Source: Variimorphobacter saccharofermentans
GTDB taxonomy: Bacteria; Bacillota; Clostridia; Lachnospirales; Lachnospiraceae
Reading direction: 5' to 3'
DNA: 64,000 bases
Assembly: GCF_014174405.1 (NCBI RefSeq)
Contig: NZ_JACEGA010000001.1
Span: forward strand, 1,765,001 to 1,829,000
This document shows, piece by piece, positions 54,625 through 62,477 of the stretch. The notes below the pieces were generated by a model. The model was not told where the DNA came from, made no database searches, and saw only the letters and a list, made by a program, of their open reading frames with translations. A program made the position numbers and the translations under genes. The stretch's first letter is position 1. The number at the start of each line of letters is the position of its first letter.

Positions 54625-54777
54625 GTGGACACGTACGGAGAGTTAACAATTGATCATGTTTATATAAGTGAAGGTTTAAAGAATAGTGGAATCTCTGTTA
54701 AAGCTGAAATACGTGATGAGTATTATATGCAGGTTACAGATCACAAAATCATTGCTGTAATACTTGAAGCAGCATAA
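54625..54777 (+). pseudogene. Possible endonuclease/exonuclease/phosphatase C-terminal fragment
   Basis: A 50-codon frame (VDTYGELTIDHVYISEGLK, then MQVTDHKIIAVILEAA) has the spacing of the final IDHI...SDH motifs of the EEP nuclease/phosphatase fold. A TATAGGAG site stands before its GTG, but the rest of the domain is missing. The preceding stretch (54530-54600) also gives a short protein-like frame. It is probably a remnant. Confidence 0.4.
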
Positions 54778-54789
54778 GGAGGAGTTCGT

Positions 54790-55377
54790 GTGAATACAAG
54801 CAAAATATTAGTGACTGAGCGATTGATTTTGCTTCCTGGCTTGAACACCAGGGATTCAAAACCATTTTTGAAAATGCTACGTGAAGATGGAGATTTTCGA
54901 ATGTTCTGTGGTGTTGATCCAACAGAGGATAGAATACAAAGATTTGCTTCCTACTTTGAAGAGAAAGGTAACTGTCTATTTAGTATTTATAGAAAAGAGG
55001 TTTCTGATGCCTTTATAGGCTATGTTGGGGTTAGATATCAGAAAAATAGATATGAAGTGGAATTCTATATAGGGAAGGACTATAGGGGGAATGGTTACTG
55101 TATAGAAGCTCTATCATTAATATGTAGTACTTCAATGAGCGAAGGCTTATCAATGGATAATAAAAAGATTGTTTTTGATGAAATTCATGCAACAACAATT
55201 TCAGATAATATCGCAACAATAAAAACCTTGGAAAAATGCGGATTCGTAAAAAGAGATGATGTTGTAGGGTTTAATATTTATATTGATCCCTCGAATAACT
55301 CTTCATTTGATTATAAAATAGCTGAATATGTGCTTAAGAAGGGTAAAATGGCGGAGATCATCCTTTTTTATAATTGA
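54790..55377 (+). CDS. GNAT-family N-acetyltransferase (RimJ/RimL-like)
   Basis: A 195-residue acetyltransferase with the N-terminal TERLILLPG strand, the central EVEFYIGKDYRGNGYCIEAL acetyl-CoA-binding segment and the C-terminal ATTISDNIATIKTLEKCGF signature. The substrate (a protein N-terminus or small molecule) cannot be told. The GTG start at 54790 follows AAGGAGGAG. Confidence 0.85.
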   Translation: MNTSKILVTERLILLPGLNTRDSKPFLKMLREDGDFRMFCGVDPTEDRIQRFASYFEEKGNCLFSIYRKEVSDAFIGYVGVRYQKNRYEVEFYIGKDYRGNGYCIEALSLICSTSMSEGLSMDNKKIVFDEIHATTISDNIATIKTLEKCGFVKRDDVVGFNIYIDPSNNSSFDYKIAEYVLKKGKMAEIILFYN

Positions 55378-55443
55378 AATGACAAAGAGGATTTACTTAC
55401 AGAGGAAGAACTTAATCTAGCTAATTGAATTGGAGGGGGTATT

Positions 55444-55857
55444 ATGAAGATAAAAAAGGTAATCAATATCGAGGATACAATTCTCAAACATATAGCTATA
55501 AAAAAAGAACTTGAGTCTGAAGGAATTCGACAGGTTGCCCTTGCGGATAATGCAGAAAAAGGAATAGAGGAAATCGAGCGCGCGGAAGCCGCTGGTGAAC
55601 CATATGATCTGTTGATTTGTGATATGCATTATAACTTTTTTGGTAAGGATGATCCGGAGGCAGGAGAGAAGACTTTAAAGCTTCTGCAAGAAAAGGGAAT
55701 AAAGATTCCAGTGATTTTCTGTTCTTCGCAGAACTGGCAGATATCTGGGTCCGTTGGAACAGTATTTTACAACGAAAGCCGTTACTGGGAGCAGGACATG
55801 CGAGAGATGATAAAGAAGGCAGAAGCATTGATTTGGAAAAAGTCATGTGAAGAGTGA
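55444..55857 (+). CDS. Stand-alone receiver-like domain protein
   Basis: The 137-residue protein begins KKVINIEDTILKHIAIKKEL and has an Asp in LLICDMHYNFFGKDDPEAGE placed like the receiver phosphorylation site. IPVIFCSSQ matches the beta-4 strand with the Thr/Ser. It resembles a divergent response-regulator receiver with an extended loop after the Asp. No kinase gene is nearby. GGAGGGGG precedes the ATG. A broken duplicate lies at 52351-52653. Confidence 0.75.
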   Translation: MKIKKVINIEDTILKHIAIKKELESEGIRQVALADNAEKGIEEIERAEAAGEPYDLLICDMHYNFFGKDDPEAGEKTLKLLQEKGIKIPVIFCSSQNWQISGSVGTVFYNESRYWEQDMREMIKKAEALIWKKSCEE

Positions 55858-55912
55858 AAAAATTCACAGACTGTTCCTCTCAAAGTATGTGATGCGTAAT
55901 CCTCAGCACGTA

Positions 55913-56044
55913 CTTTACATGCGCAAGAATCGTGCGCAGAAATGGAGAAAATATGACCTTATATATATCAATGAACTGCATTTCGGTCATAGCAACTGCA
56001 TAAGCTTTGATTATTGGTCCTTCGCTGATTGTGATAGTAATTAA
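55913..56044 (+). pseudogene. N-terminal fragment of a metallophosphoesterase
   Basis: The frame (LYMRKNRAQKWRKYDLIYIN, then ELHFGHSNCISFDYWSFADCD) matches the start of phosphoesterases that begin with a D-x-HFGHxNIIxFD motif, with the first Asp replaced by Glu. The frame stops after about 40 residues. It is a remnant placed right after the receiver-like gene, repeating the receiver/phosphoesterase association seen at 52351-52819. Confidence 0.45.
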
Positions 56045-56058
56045 AGGAGGCGCTTTAA

Positions 56059-56808
56059 ATGCAACACGAGAAAGAGTCATCTATTACCACGGGTACGAGG
56101 GAATTCTTTCATGTACATACCTCAAGATGTAAACATGCAAGTAGTGATACGGATGATGATTATACAGAAGCGGCTTTGAAGCTGGGAGCCTCAAAAATTG
56201 TATTTACAGATCATTGCCCATTTCCGGAGAATCCGTTTACAAACAGAATGGACATGGAGCAATTACCGGAATATATCCATTCATTAAAACTTCTTAAAAC
56301 GAAATATGAGAAGTTTATTGATGTACAGATAGGTCTGGAAACTGAATTCCTACCAAGTTTTCGGACCTATTACGAAAAACTAGTAGAAATGGGTGGGTTA
56401 GATTTACTTATTCTTGGACAGCATTTTTATGAAGTGGAGCCTGATGTGTATAGTTTTTCAATGGAAGATAAGCACAACGAGTATATTGGATTGGCTAAAG
56501 CGACTCTTCAAGGAATAAAATCTGGTTATTTTTCAGTGGTAGCACATTCTGACCGGATTTTTCGAAGAAAAACCGGATGGGACGAAACTATGGCTGGAAT
56601 TTCAAAAGAGATCATTGATGAGGCAAAAAAGGTTGGTATTCCACTAGAGATAAATGCATCTTCTATTAGGAGAAGGCTGTACAAACAGGAGTTTTGGGAC
56701 TTAGTACCTCCTGAAGTTAAAATCATCAAAGGTATAGATGCGCATTCTGTTGCAGAACTAAATGAAGGGTTTACCAAATGTCATTATTGCACGAGCTTTA
56801 GAAAATAA
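56059..56808 (+). CDS. PHP-domain phosphoesterase (histidinol-phosphatase-like)
   Basis: A 249-residue PHP domain with the metal ligands in order: HVHTSRCKHA near residue 18, TDHCPF near 50, GLETEF near 94, GQHF near 120, AHSDRI near 160 and GIDAHS near 230. Similar proteins are histidinol-phosphate phosphatases (HisK/HolPase) or other PHP phosphoesterases. The context gives no his operon, so the substrate is open. AAAGGAGG precedes the ATG. Confidence 0.85.
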   Translation: MQHEKESSITTGTREFFHVHTSRCKHASSDTDDDYTEAALKLGASKIVFTDHCPFPENPFTNRMDMEQLPEYIHSLKLLKTKYEKFIDVQIGLETEFLPSFRTYYEKLVEMGGLDLLILGQHFYEVEPDVYSFSMEDKHNEYIGLAKATLQGIKSGYFSVVAHSDRIFRRKTGWDETMAGISKEIIDEAKKVGIPLEINASSIRRRLYKQEFWDLVPPEVKIIKGIDAHSVAELNEGFTKCHYCTSFRK

Positions 56809-57030
56809 ATATATAAAGACATCTGATTTGAGTGAAAAGCAATTGCTATAATTGAGAGAATCATGCAAGAACCTGAAGTGCTAAGAAATGATTAATACTA
56901 TAATCGGGCATAGTGAAGACAATCTATTTAAATCTATACATCAATTTGATTTATAAGAACCAGATTGACATCTCTTCATCTATGGCATATTATAATAGTA
57001 ACAGGACTCCCCACACCTCTCACGCAAATG

Positions 57031-57056
57031 ATGTGTCCCATGGGGAGACATTTTTT
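57031..57056 (+). terminator. Terminator-like hairpin with T tract
   Basis: ATGTGTCCC pairs with GGGAGACAT with one mismatch and is followed by six Ts. CTCCCCA at 57007-57013 could pair instead with TGGGGAG at 57041-57047 and would exclude it. It may terminate the PHP gene transcript or act as an attenuator for the frame it overlaps. Confidence 0.5.
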
Positions 57057-57164
57057 ATACGGAAAAGAGTGAAATTAATCTTGAAAGAACCGTAAGCGGT
57101 TAACAACAGGGTGCCTTGTAAATAAGAAAGAGACCGACTATGATAATTAGTCAGTCTCAAATAA

Positions 57165-58724
57165 TCACTTACCACACTCTGCTTGTACTGCCTCTGACCA
57201 AGGCATCAAAAATTTCAGATCTTCTGGGTGATTATGATAATCCGTATCAGGCATATACAATAATAAGTATTCTAGATATGTATATACATTAAGTCCGTTT
57301 GCTTTTGCTGTTTCGACTATGCTATATACTGCAGCACTTGCTTCAGCTCCTTTCGGTGTATCTGAAAATAGCCAGTTTTTACGGCCAATACAGAATGGAC
57401 GTATGCTGTTTTCTGCTGTATTGTTTGAAATGGAGCATCTTCCATCAAGAAGATAATTCTCCATATATGGCTTCTGATTCTTTGCATACGTTACAGCTTT
57501 ACCTAGAGCAGAGCCATTTAATACCGTAAGGTTTTCAAGCCAGCACCAAAAGGCATCAAGGACTGGGCGTTCCAGTTCAAGACGCTTAGTATATCTAACT
57601 TCAGGGGACAGTTCCTTAAGACTTTCCTCTATAAGGAAGAGCTTATTGCAGTAGTCCCTTCCGATTTCTGCATTGGTAGGTGGGGCATTCTTTGCCTTCT
57701 TTCCAGGAATAGCCTCTATGAACTTCCTTCGAAGGTGAGCCCAACAACCGCACCGGATAACTTCAAGCTTGTTATATCCACCGTATCCATCGGTATGAAG
57801 ATATCCTCTGAACCCCTTTAGGTATTCGACTGGATTATCACCGTTTCTTGTTGGTCTGTAATCATACAAGATGATGGGAGCTTTCCCGTCATTACCAGAG
57901 CGATAAAGCCACATGTAGGACTTCGTCTGAGGTTTTTTACCATCCTCCTTCAGTACTTGGATAGGTGTTTCATCGCAATGAATGATATCCCTTTCTAGTA
58001 GCTTCTTCCTTAAGTACTGGATTACAGGATAGAAATAATCTTGGGAGCAACGTATAATCCAGTTAGCCATAGTGCTACGTTTTAAGGCAATACCGAGATT
58101 CTCCCAGTCCTTTTCCTGGCGATAAAGTGGCATGCTATTCACGTATTTCTGATACATTACGTTGGCTACAGAACTTGGTGATGCAAGTGAATGGTTCATT
58201 AAAGATGTCGGTGTAGGTGCCTTTTCTATATAGGGTTTGTCGGTATGTTTACACTTAGGACATTCATAAGCCATTCGGACATAACGAACAATACGTAGTT
58301 TAGCAGGTATGTACTCCAGCTCCTCACGAACCGTTTCCTTACCGATTGGTTTTAGATTATTCCCACACTGAATACAGTACTGATCCTCTATAGGAATCTC
58401 ACACAGGATTTCACGGACAGGAAGATCTTTTATAATTTCTACTCTCTTTGTCTTTGTATGAGTCCGGGTGTAACCCTTTACTTCTTTGGTTATAGGTTCT
58501 GGATCAGGAGAATCAGAATAAGCTTCTGCCTCATTGAACAAATGTAGTTGTCCTTCAATATCATCCTTAGGAGTTTTTTCACTGGATGAACCGAACTTTT
58601 CCTTCCGAAGTATTAGTATCATCTCCGTAAGATTATCTACTTGTAGTTGTAACTTTTTTATTGTATTTTCGAGCTGTTCAATGTAAGCATCTTTATTATT
58701 CATCAGTGGTTTTTCTCCTACCAT
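57165..58724 (-). CDS. tnpC: IS66 transposase TnpC, copy C
   Basis: The 519-residue translation is the same as that of copy A, including the DDE residues (CDETPIQ, HTDGYGGY, NNTAENSIR) and the CxxC zinc-ribbon pairs. The same alternative start at MNNKD (58703) applies. The identity of the two copies implies a very recent duplication or gene conversion. Confidence 0.95.
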   Translation of the reverse strand: MVGEKPLMNNKDAYIEQLENTIKKLQLQVDNLTEMILILRKEKFGSSSEKTPKDDIEGQLHLFNEAEAYSDSPDPEPITKEVKGYTRTHTKTKRVEIIKDLPVREILCEIPIEDQYCIQCGNNLKPIGKETVREELEYIPAKLRIVRYVRMAYECPKCKHTDKPYIEKAPTPTSLMNHSLASPSSVANVMYQKYVNSMPLYRQEKDWENLGIALKRSTMANWIIRCSQDYFYPVIQYLRKKLLERDIIHCDETPIQVLKEDGKKPQTKSYMWLYRSGNDGKAPIILYDYRPTRNGDNPVEYLKGFRGYLHTDGYGGYNKLEVIRCGCWAHLRRKFIEAIPGKKAKNAPPTNAEIGRDYCNKLFLIEESLKELSPEVRYTKRLELERPVLDAFWCWLENLTVLNGSALGKAVTYAKNQKPYMENYLLDGRCSISNNTAENSIRPFCIGRKNWLFSDTPKGAEASAAVYSIVETAKANGLNVYTYLEYLLLYMPDTDYHNHPEDLKFLMPWSEAVQAECGK

Positions 58725-58805
58725 ATATTCTAAACTTGATAGGTTTATTATACCATAAAAACAGCTAAAAGGCTAGTAAAATCAATACTTTCAGTCACTT
58801 TCCAC

Positions 58806-59162
58806 TTAACAAAAAGCACCCTGTTTGACAGTCTTAATAGCCTTTGGTTGGTCGATAGAAAGTCCCTCCATTAACCAGCGAAATTCCTGCCAGGTAAGGA
58901 GTTTTACCTCATCTTGACTACGAGGCCATTTGAAATTTCCGCTCTCTAATCTTTTATAAAGAAGAACAAATCCATCTCCTTCCCAAAGGAGTGCCTTGAG
59001 CCTATCCCGGCGTTTACCGCAGAAAAGAAAGAGACTCTTTGAAAAAGGATCTAGATGGAACTGTTCTTGTACCACTGCAGCTAGTCCATCAATTGATTTA
59101 CGCATATCTGTGTAGCCACAGGCAATGTAGATGTTCTTAGCTACAGTAATATCGCCTAGCAT
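58806..59162 (-). CDS. tnpB: IS66 accessory protein TnpB, copy C
   Basis: The 118-residue protein is identical to copy A TnpB (YTDMRKSIDGL, FLFCGKRRDRLKALLW). It overlaps tnpA by seven bases. Confidence 0.93.
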   Translation of the reverse strand: MLGDITVAKNIYIACGYTDMRKSIDGLAAVVQEQFHLDPFSKSLFLFCGKRRDRLKALLWEGDGFVLLYKRLESGNFKWPRSQDEVKLLTWQEFRWLMEGLSIDQPKAIKTVKQGAFC

Positions 59163-59515
59163 ATATTTTTCAGTGCTAGAAGCACTGCTTCAATAGTCTG
59201 CCCGCTTGCTCCATTATGTACTTCAAGTGTAGCAGATGGAAGATGGATAATGACTGATGCCATAAGATTGGTTTGCTGTGCTTCTATTTCAAACTTGGCA
59301 AACTCAACTTGTGAATCTTGCTTAGGTATTGCGGGTAGAATAGCTTCACATGCTTTTTTACGTATCTTACGAAGCCAATAGTAATAAGCGTGACGGCTGA
59401 TATGATTTTTCTGGCACCAGTCGTCAACCTTAAGCCCACTGTTTTGACAGTCCTCAATTAGTTTTTCCCATTGTTCTTGACGGAACTTTGTTTTTACATA
59501 GGTAACTTCATCCAT
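59156..59515 (-). CDS. tnpA: IS66 accessory protein TnpA, copy C
   Basis: The 119-residue protein is identical to copy A TnpA, with the helix-turn-helix around KVDDWCQKNHISRHAYYYW. The same upstream palindrome and element end follow. Confidence 0.92.
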   Translation of the reverse strand: MDEVTYVKTKFRQEQWEKLIEDCQNSGLKVDDWCQKNHISRHAYYYWLRKIRKKACEAILPAIPKQDSQVEFAKFEIEAQQTNLMASVIIHLPSATLEVHNGASGQTIEAVLLALKNIC

Positions 59516-59767
59516 GTTTCACAACTCCTTTCTAAAGTTTTTCAAGTTGAAAAACTTGAAAAACTTTAACTCAATATTTAGAGTTATTATCACATGGATC
59601 TCTAAAATAGAATAGGCACTCTATTGTCGAGCGCTTACAAAGAACCGAAGATTTTTGAGGAACACCTTACAATGATTAAGGGTAAAGGGTTTATTATTCC
59701 TGAAGGAAGAGAAATCCTGATAAAAAACGAAAGAAGTACATAAGATTGGCTACTTCCTCGACACGTC

Positions 59768-59849
59768 TACGCAAACTGATAGAAAAGTTGCGTATGAAAA
59801 TCGGATTGGTATCATTAAAAAAGGAAATCTTACGCAAATTATTTGCGTA
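59768..59849. repeat. Cluster of four TTGCGTA motifs (right-end arm-type sites?)
   Basis: TACGCAA is at 59768-59774 and 59831-59837; TTGCGTA is at 59788-59794 and 59843-59849. They mirror the five copies near the left end and lie about 80 bases inside the first putative attR core. No gene is visible in 59750-59925. Confidence 0.55.
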
Positions 59850-59928
59850 AGGAAAATAGATTATATCTCATAAAGATTCGAAAAGTCACTATTTATGCTT
59901 ATCATAGAAGTTCCAGTTTCAAAACTTC

Positions 59929-59963
59929 GCAAAACAAATGGGAAATTAGACGATACCTAGAAT
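59929..59963 (+). repeat. Putative attR core, copy 1
   Basis: Begins GCAAAACAAATGGG, the exact 14 bases found in the tsf 3' end (24610-24623), then AAATTAGA and a further 13 bases. The whole 35-base unit is repeated at 59984-60018 with two mismatches. Confidence 0.6.
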
Positions 59964-59980
59964 GCTACTTCTTTGAGAAG

Positions 59981-60018
59981 GTAGCAAAACAGATGGGAAA
60001 TTAGATGATACCTAGAAT
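59981..60018 (+). repeat. Putative attR core, copy 2 (displaced tsf 3' end)
   Basis: GTAGCAAAACAGATGGG then AAATTAG. Read in the tsf frame, with the preceding TTTGAGAAG, it encodes FEKVAKQMGN followed by a stop, paralleling the EF-Ts C-terminus. It probably represents the original end of tsf or of a second element's attachment site. A terminator follows 29 bases later. Confidence 0.6.
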
Positions 60019-60046
60019 CAAAGAGTATTATTATGTGATTAGTAAA

Positions 60047-60088
60047 AGGACCGTCCAGGTTTATAAGACTTGGATGGTCTTATTTTTA
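60047..60088 (+). terminator. Rho-independent terminator right of the putative attR
   Basis: AGGACCGTCCAGGT (60047-60060) pairs over 14 bases, with three G-U pairs, with ACTTGGATGGTCTT (60068-60081), followed by TATTTTT. Lying just after the displaced tsf end, it is a good candidate for the original rpsB-tsf terminator. Confidence 0.8.
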
Positions 60089-60140
60089 GTCAGTTTATAT
60101 TGTATAATAACTTTATTGGTGGTAAGATTTTGATAACAAA

Positions 60141-60157
60141 GTAAGCGGTAGATAATG
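60141..60157 (+). repeat. Solitary IS66 left-end remnant
   Basis: GTAAGCGGTAGATAATG matches the left tip of IS66 copy B (45837-45853) exactly. It is cut directly by the start of IS66 copy D. The rest of that element is not seen next to it, so it is either interrupted by copy D or deleted. Confidence 0.65.
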
Positions 60158-60200
60158 GTAAGCGTCAAATCATACGCCCTTAGTAAATTTTAAGCGCCGC

Positions 60201-61838
60201 TTATTGGCGGCGCTTGCTGTAACAATTAGCTGGGAGTGTTTTTGACCACGGCATGAGTGGCTCCAGCTTTGATTGTCCTATGTTTCCATCTTTATCAATG
60301 ATTTTGGGCAGTTCTGTGAGAAGATAGCTGATATAGTAATACACGTTGAGATTGTTTGCCCTGGCTGTTTCGGTAATACTATAGATTATTGCACTGGCCT
60401 GGGCACCCCTTACTGTATTTATCGTCATCCAGTTCTTACGCCCTATGGTGAAATTTCGAAGAGCACGTTCACTGGCAGAGTTATCTATGGGAACTTCTCC
60501 ATCGGTTAAAAATACTTTTAGGTATTCTTCCTGGTTTACACTGTATTGCAGTCCGGAAGCTGTTTTTCCTTTCGGAGGAACCACCTTGTTCGATAGGCAC
60601 TCCTTAACCCACGCAAAGTATTCCTCCACCAATGGCTTGACTGAGGTCTGGCGTTCCATTAAGCGTTCTTGCGGTGACAGCTCCTTCAGGCTGTTCTCCA
60701 GATCATAGATTGCACCGATCCTGACCAGTGCCTGATACGCTATCGATTGCCGTATCAGTTTCTCATTACCCTTACCGATGGCCTTTATCGCATCCGCATA
60801 ATCCCTGCGGGCATGGGCAAAACAGTTGGCGTTTGTAAGCCCATCCAGTTCACGTGCAGTCTTGTGATACTGTTCAAGACCGTCTGTCACCAGGATCCCT
60901 TGGAAGTCTTTATAGTACTCCTTGGGATGGTCACTGTGACGCGTCTTTTGATACTCATACACAACGATCTTTGGAACCGGACTTAACTCTCCTGTGAGAT
61001 GAACCCACATGTAACTTTTACTACCGGCAGGTCGACCATCATGAATTACTTCAACCGTAGTCTCATCACTCTGATTCACATGTGCCTTTAAAGAAGTTGA
61101 TTTCATAAATTCATAAACGGGCACGAAGTATTTTTCAGCTGCGCTAACTGTCCAGTTGGACATGGTCTGTTTTGACAGATGCAATCCGTTTGTCTGGAAA
61201 TCGCGTGCAATCCGATCCAGTGGATTGCCATTTACATATTTAGCGTTGATGATTGCTGCCTCCAAAGAAGGTGTTGCAATACTCCCCCGAAATAAAGTAT
61301 TCGGATGATCTCCGCGAAGAAACTCATCCTGATGCATCCCATCGGTTCCGACATATACTTTGATCACATGCTTTTCTGCAATCCACCTGGCAGGCTCGAA
61401 ACGTAATTGCCAGAACACTTCATCCGGCATGCTTTTCCAGTTGCCTTCACCAAAGGTATCACGGAGCTTTTTCTCTGTGACATCATGAGGGATTTCCTCC
61501 TGAGGGAAGTCCTTTAAGTCTTCTTCACGTTGTCCTTTTTGCTTGCTTTTACGAGGTTTCTTTTCCACTTCAATAATTGCTTCTTCAATTGTCGGCTCCG
61601 GGATGCTTTCATCGCAGCAAGCCTCAGCCTCATTGAAGAAGGATATCTGTCCCGTAATCGCTTCAAGCTTCTCAGACTGACGACCAAAGCGTTGCTGATT
61701 AGCAAGACGAACCTGCTCCATAAGGTTCTCATAATCCTGTTCCAGCTTATCCAAACGTTCCTGCATCTGGTAGATGATATCGTTTTTCAATCCTGGATCC
61801 ATTGTATTCAGTTCATCAGGAGTAAATTTTTTGCACAT
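60201..61838 (-). CDS. tnpC: IS66 transposase TnpC, copy D
   Basis: The 545-residue transposase has an N-terminal coiled coil (about 20-55), an acidic/basic linker (about 75-115) and a DDE domain: Asp in VNQSDETTVEV, Asp in LVTDGLEQYH and Glu in NSASERALRNFTIGRKNW. It is nearer to copy B than to A/C, as it lacks the zinc-ribbon pairs. Confidence 0.94.
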   Translation of the reverse strand: MCKKFTPDELNTMDPGLKNDIIYQMQERLDKLEQDYENLMEQVRLANQQRFGRQSEKLEAITGQISFFNEAEACCDESIPEPTIEEAIIEVEKKPRKSKQKGQREEDLKDFPQEEIPHDVTEKKLRDTFGEGNWKSMPDEVFWQLRFEPARWIAEKHVIKVYVGTDGMHQDEFLRGDHPNTLFRGSIATPSLEAAIINAKYVNGNPLDRIARDFQTNGLHLSKQTMSNWTVSAAEKYFVPVYEFMKSTSLKAHVNQSDETTVEVIHDGRPAGSKSYMWVHLTGELSPVPKIVVYEYQKTRHSDHPKEYYKDFQGILVTDGLEQYHKTARELDGLTNANCFAHARRDYADAIKAIGKGNEKLIRQSIAYQALVRIGAIYDLENSLKELSPQERLMERQTSVKPLVEEYFAWVKECLSNKVVPPKGKTASGLQYSVNQEEYLKVFLTDGEVPIDNSASERALRNFTIGRKNWMTINTVRGAQASAIIYSITETARANNLNVYYYISYLLTELPKIIDKDGNIGQSKLEPLMPWSKTLPANCYSKRRQ

Positions 61839-62120
61839 GTTTTTCGCCTTTCTGTATTGTAACCATTATAACAGAAATGCTTATAAATAGCCAGTTTTGT
61901 GACTTTTAGGACTCGCAATGTTCCGTCATTTTGCCACCATGTCTGACCTTGTTAATCCCTCTTTAAAGCACTGGAAATATAGAGTTTTCAAGGTTCAAAA
62001 AGCTTATAAAAGGCCTATATGTAGACTTTGAGTGGCTTCTGAATCCACTAAGAAACCGATCAGTCCGGAAGAAGCCGGTGCCTGAAAAAAAGGAAATATT
62101 TTCTCCGTTTTGTACAAACA

Positions 62121-62477
62121 TCAGTTGATTTTTGTCGGAGTTACTTCTTTTATCTTCGGATCCAGAGGATTCAAACCGAGCATCAGATAGTTATACTGTT
62201 CTTCTGTAAGCTCAGCAGCTTCTTCCGTTGTACGGGGCCAGGATAGAGTACCATCTTCAAATCTTTTATACAAAAGTAAGAAGCCATCGCCCATCCAAAG
62301 TAATCCTTTTATACGATCGGATTTCCTACCACAAAAGAGAAATAAAGTTCCTTTTTCAAATGGGTTTTGATTATATTTACCGCCGATGATCATCGAGAGT
62401 CCGTCGATACTTTTCCTCAAATCAACGGTCCCACAGGCAAGTACCACACGGCGTATTCCGGCAGCATCCTCAAGCAT
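62121..62477 (-). CDS. tnpB: IS66 accessory protein TnpB, copy D
   Basis: A 118-residue IS66 Orf2 protein with VVLACGTVDLRKSIDGLSMI, FLFCGRKSDRIKGLLWMGDG and RFEDGTLSWPR. The ATG at 62477 overlaps the tnpA stop by eight bases; an upstream GTG at 62489 is less likely. Confidence 0.92.
   Translation of the reverse strand: MLEDAAGIRRVVLACGTVDLRKSIDGLSMIIGGKYNQNPFEKGTLFLFCGRKSDRIKGLLWMGDGFLLLYKRFEDGTLSWPRTTEEAAELTEEQYNYLMLGLNPLDPKIKEVTPTKIN

Larger units (their letters stand above)
57092..59638 (-). mobile_element. IS66-family element, copy C
   Basis: The element is 2547 bases long and appears identical to copy A, with the same orientation and gene content. A perfect 8-base target duplication AAAGAACC flanks it (57084-57091 and 59639-59646), so this copy arrived by ordinary transposition. 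Copies A and C bracket 12 kb of cargo in direct orientation. Confidence 0.95.
56913..59743 (+). pseudogene. Possible small gene interrupted by IS66 copy C
   Basis: The frame open at 56913-57091 continues after removal of the element and one 8-base duplication into 59647-59743, giving 91 codons that end FIIPEGREILIKNERST. An internal start at 56979 is possible. No ribosome site supports the GTG at 56913 and no family is recognised. Because the frame is continuous across the exact junction it may be a real disrupted gene, but chance is not excluded. Confidence 0.3.

Noticed and set aside
42480..59638. A classical composite transposon formed by IS66 copies A and C
   Set aside because: Copy C has its own 8-base duplication and copy A has none, and there is no shared duplication at the outer ends, so the pair did not insert as a unit here.
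36000..60000. An integrase or recombinase gene for the proposed island
   Set aside because: All larger frames were read; apart from IS transposases and the MobV relaxase none shows tyrosine- or serine-recombinase features, so none is claimed.
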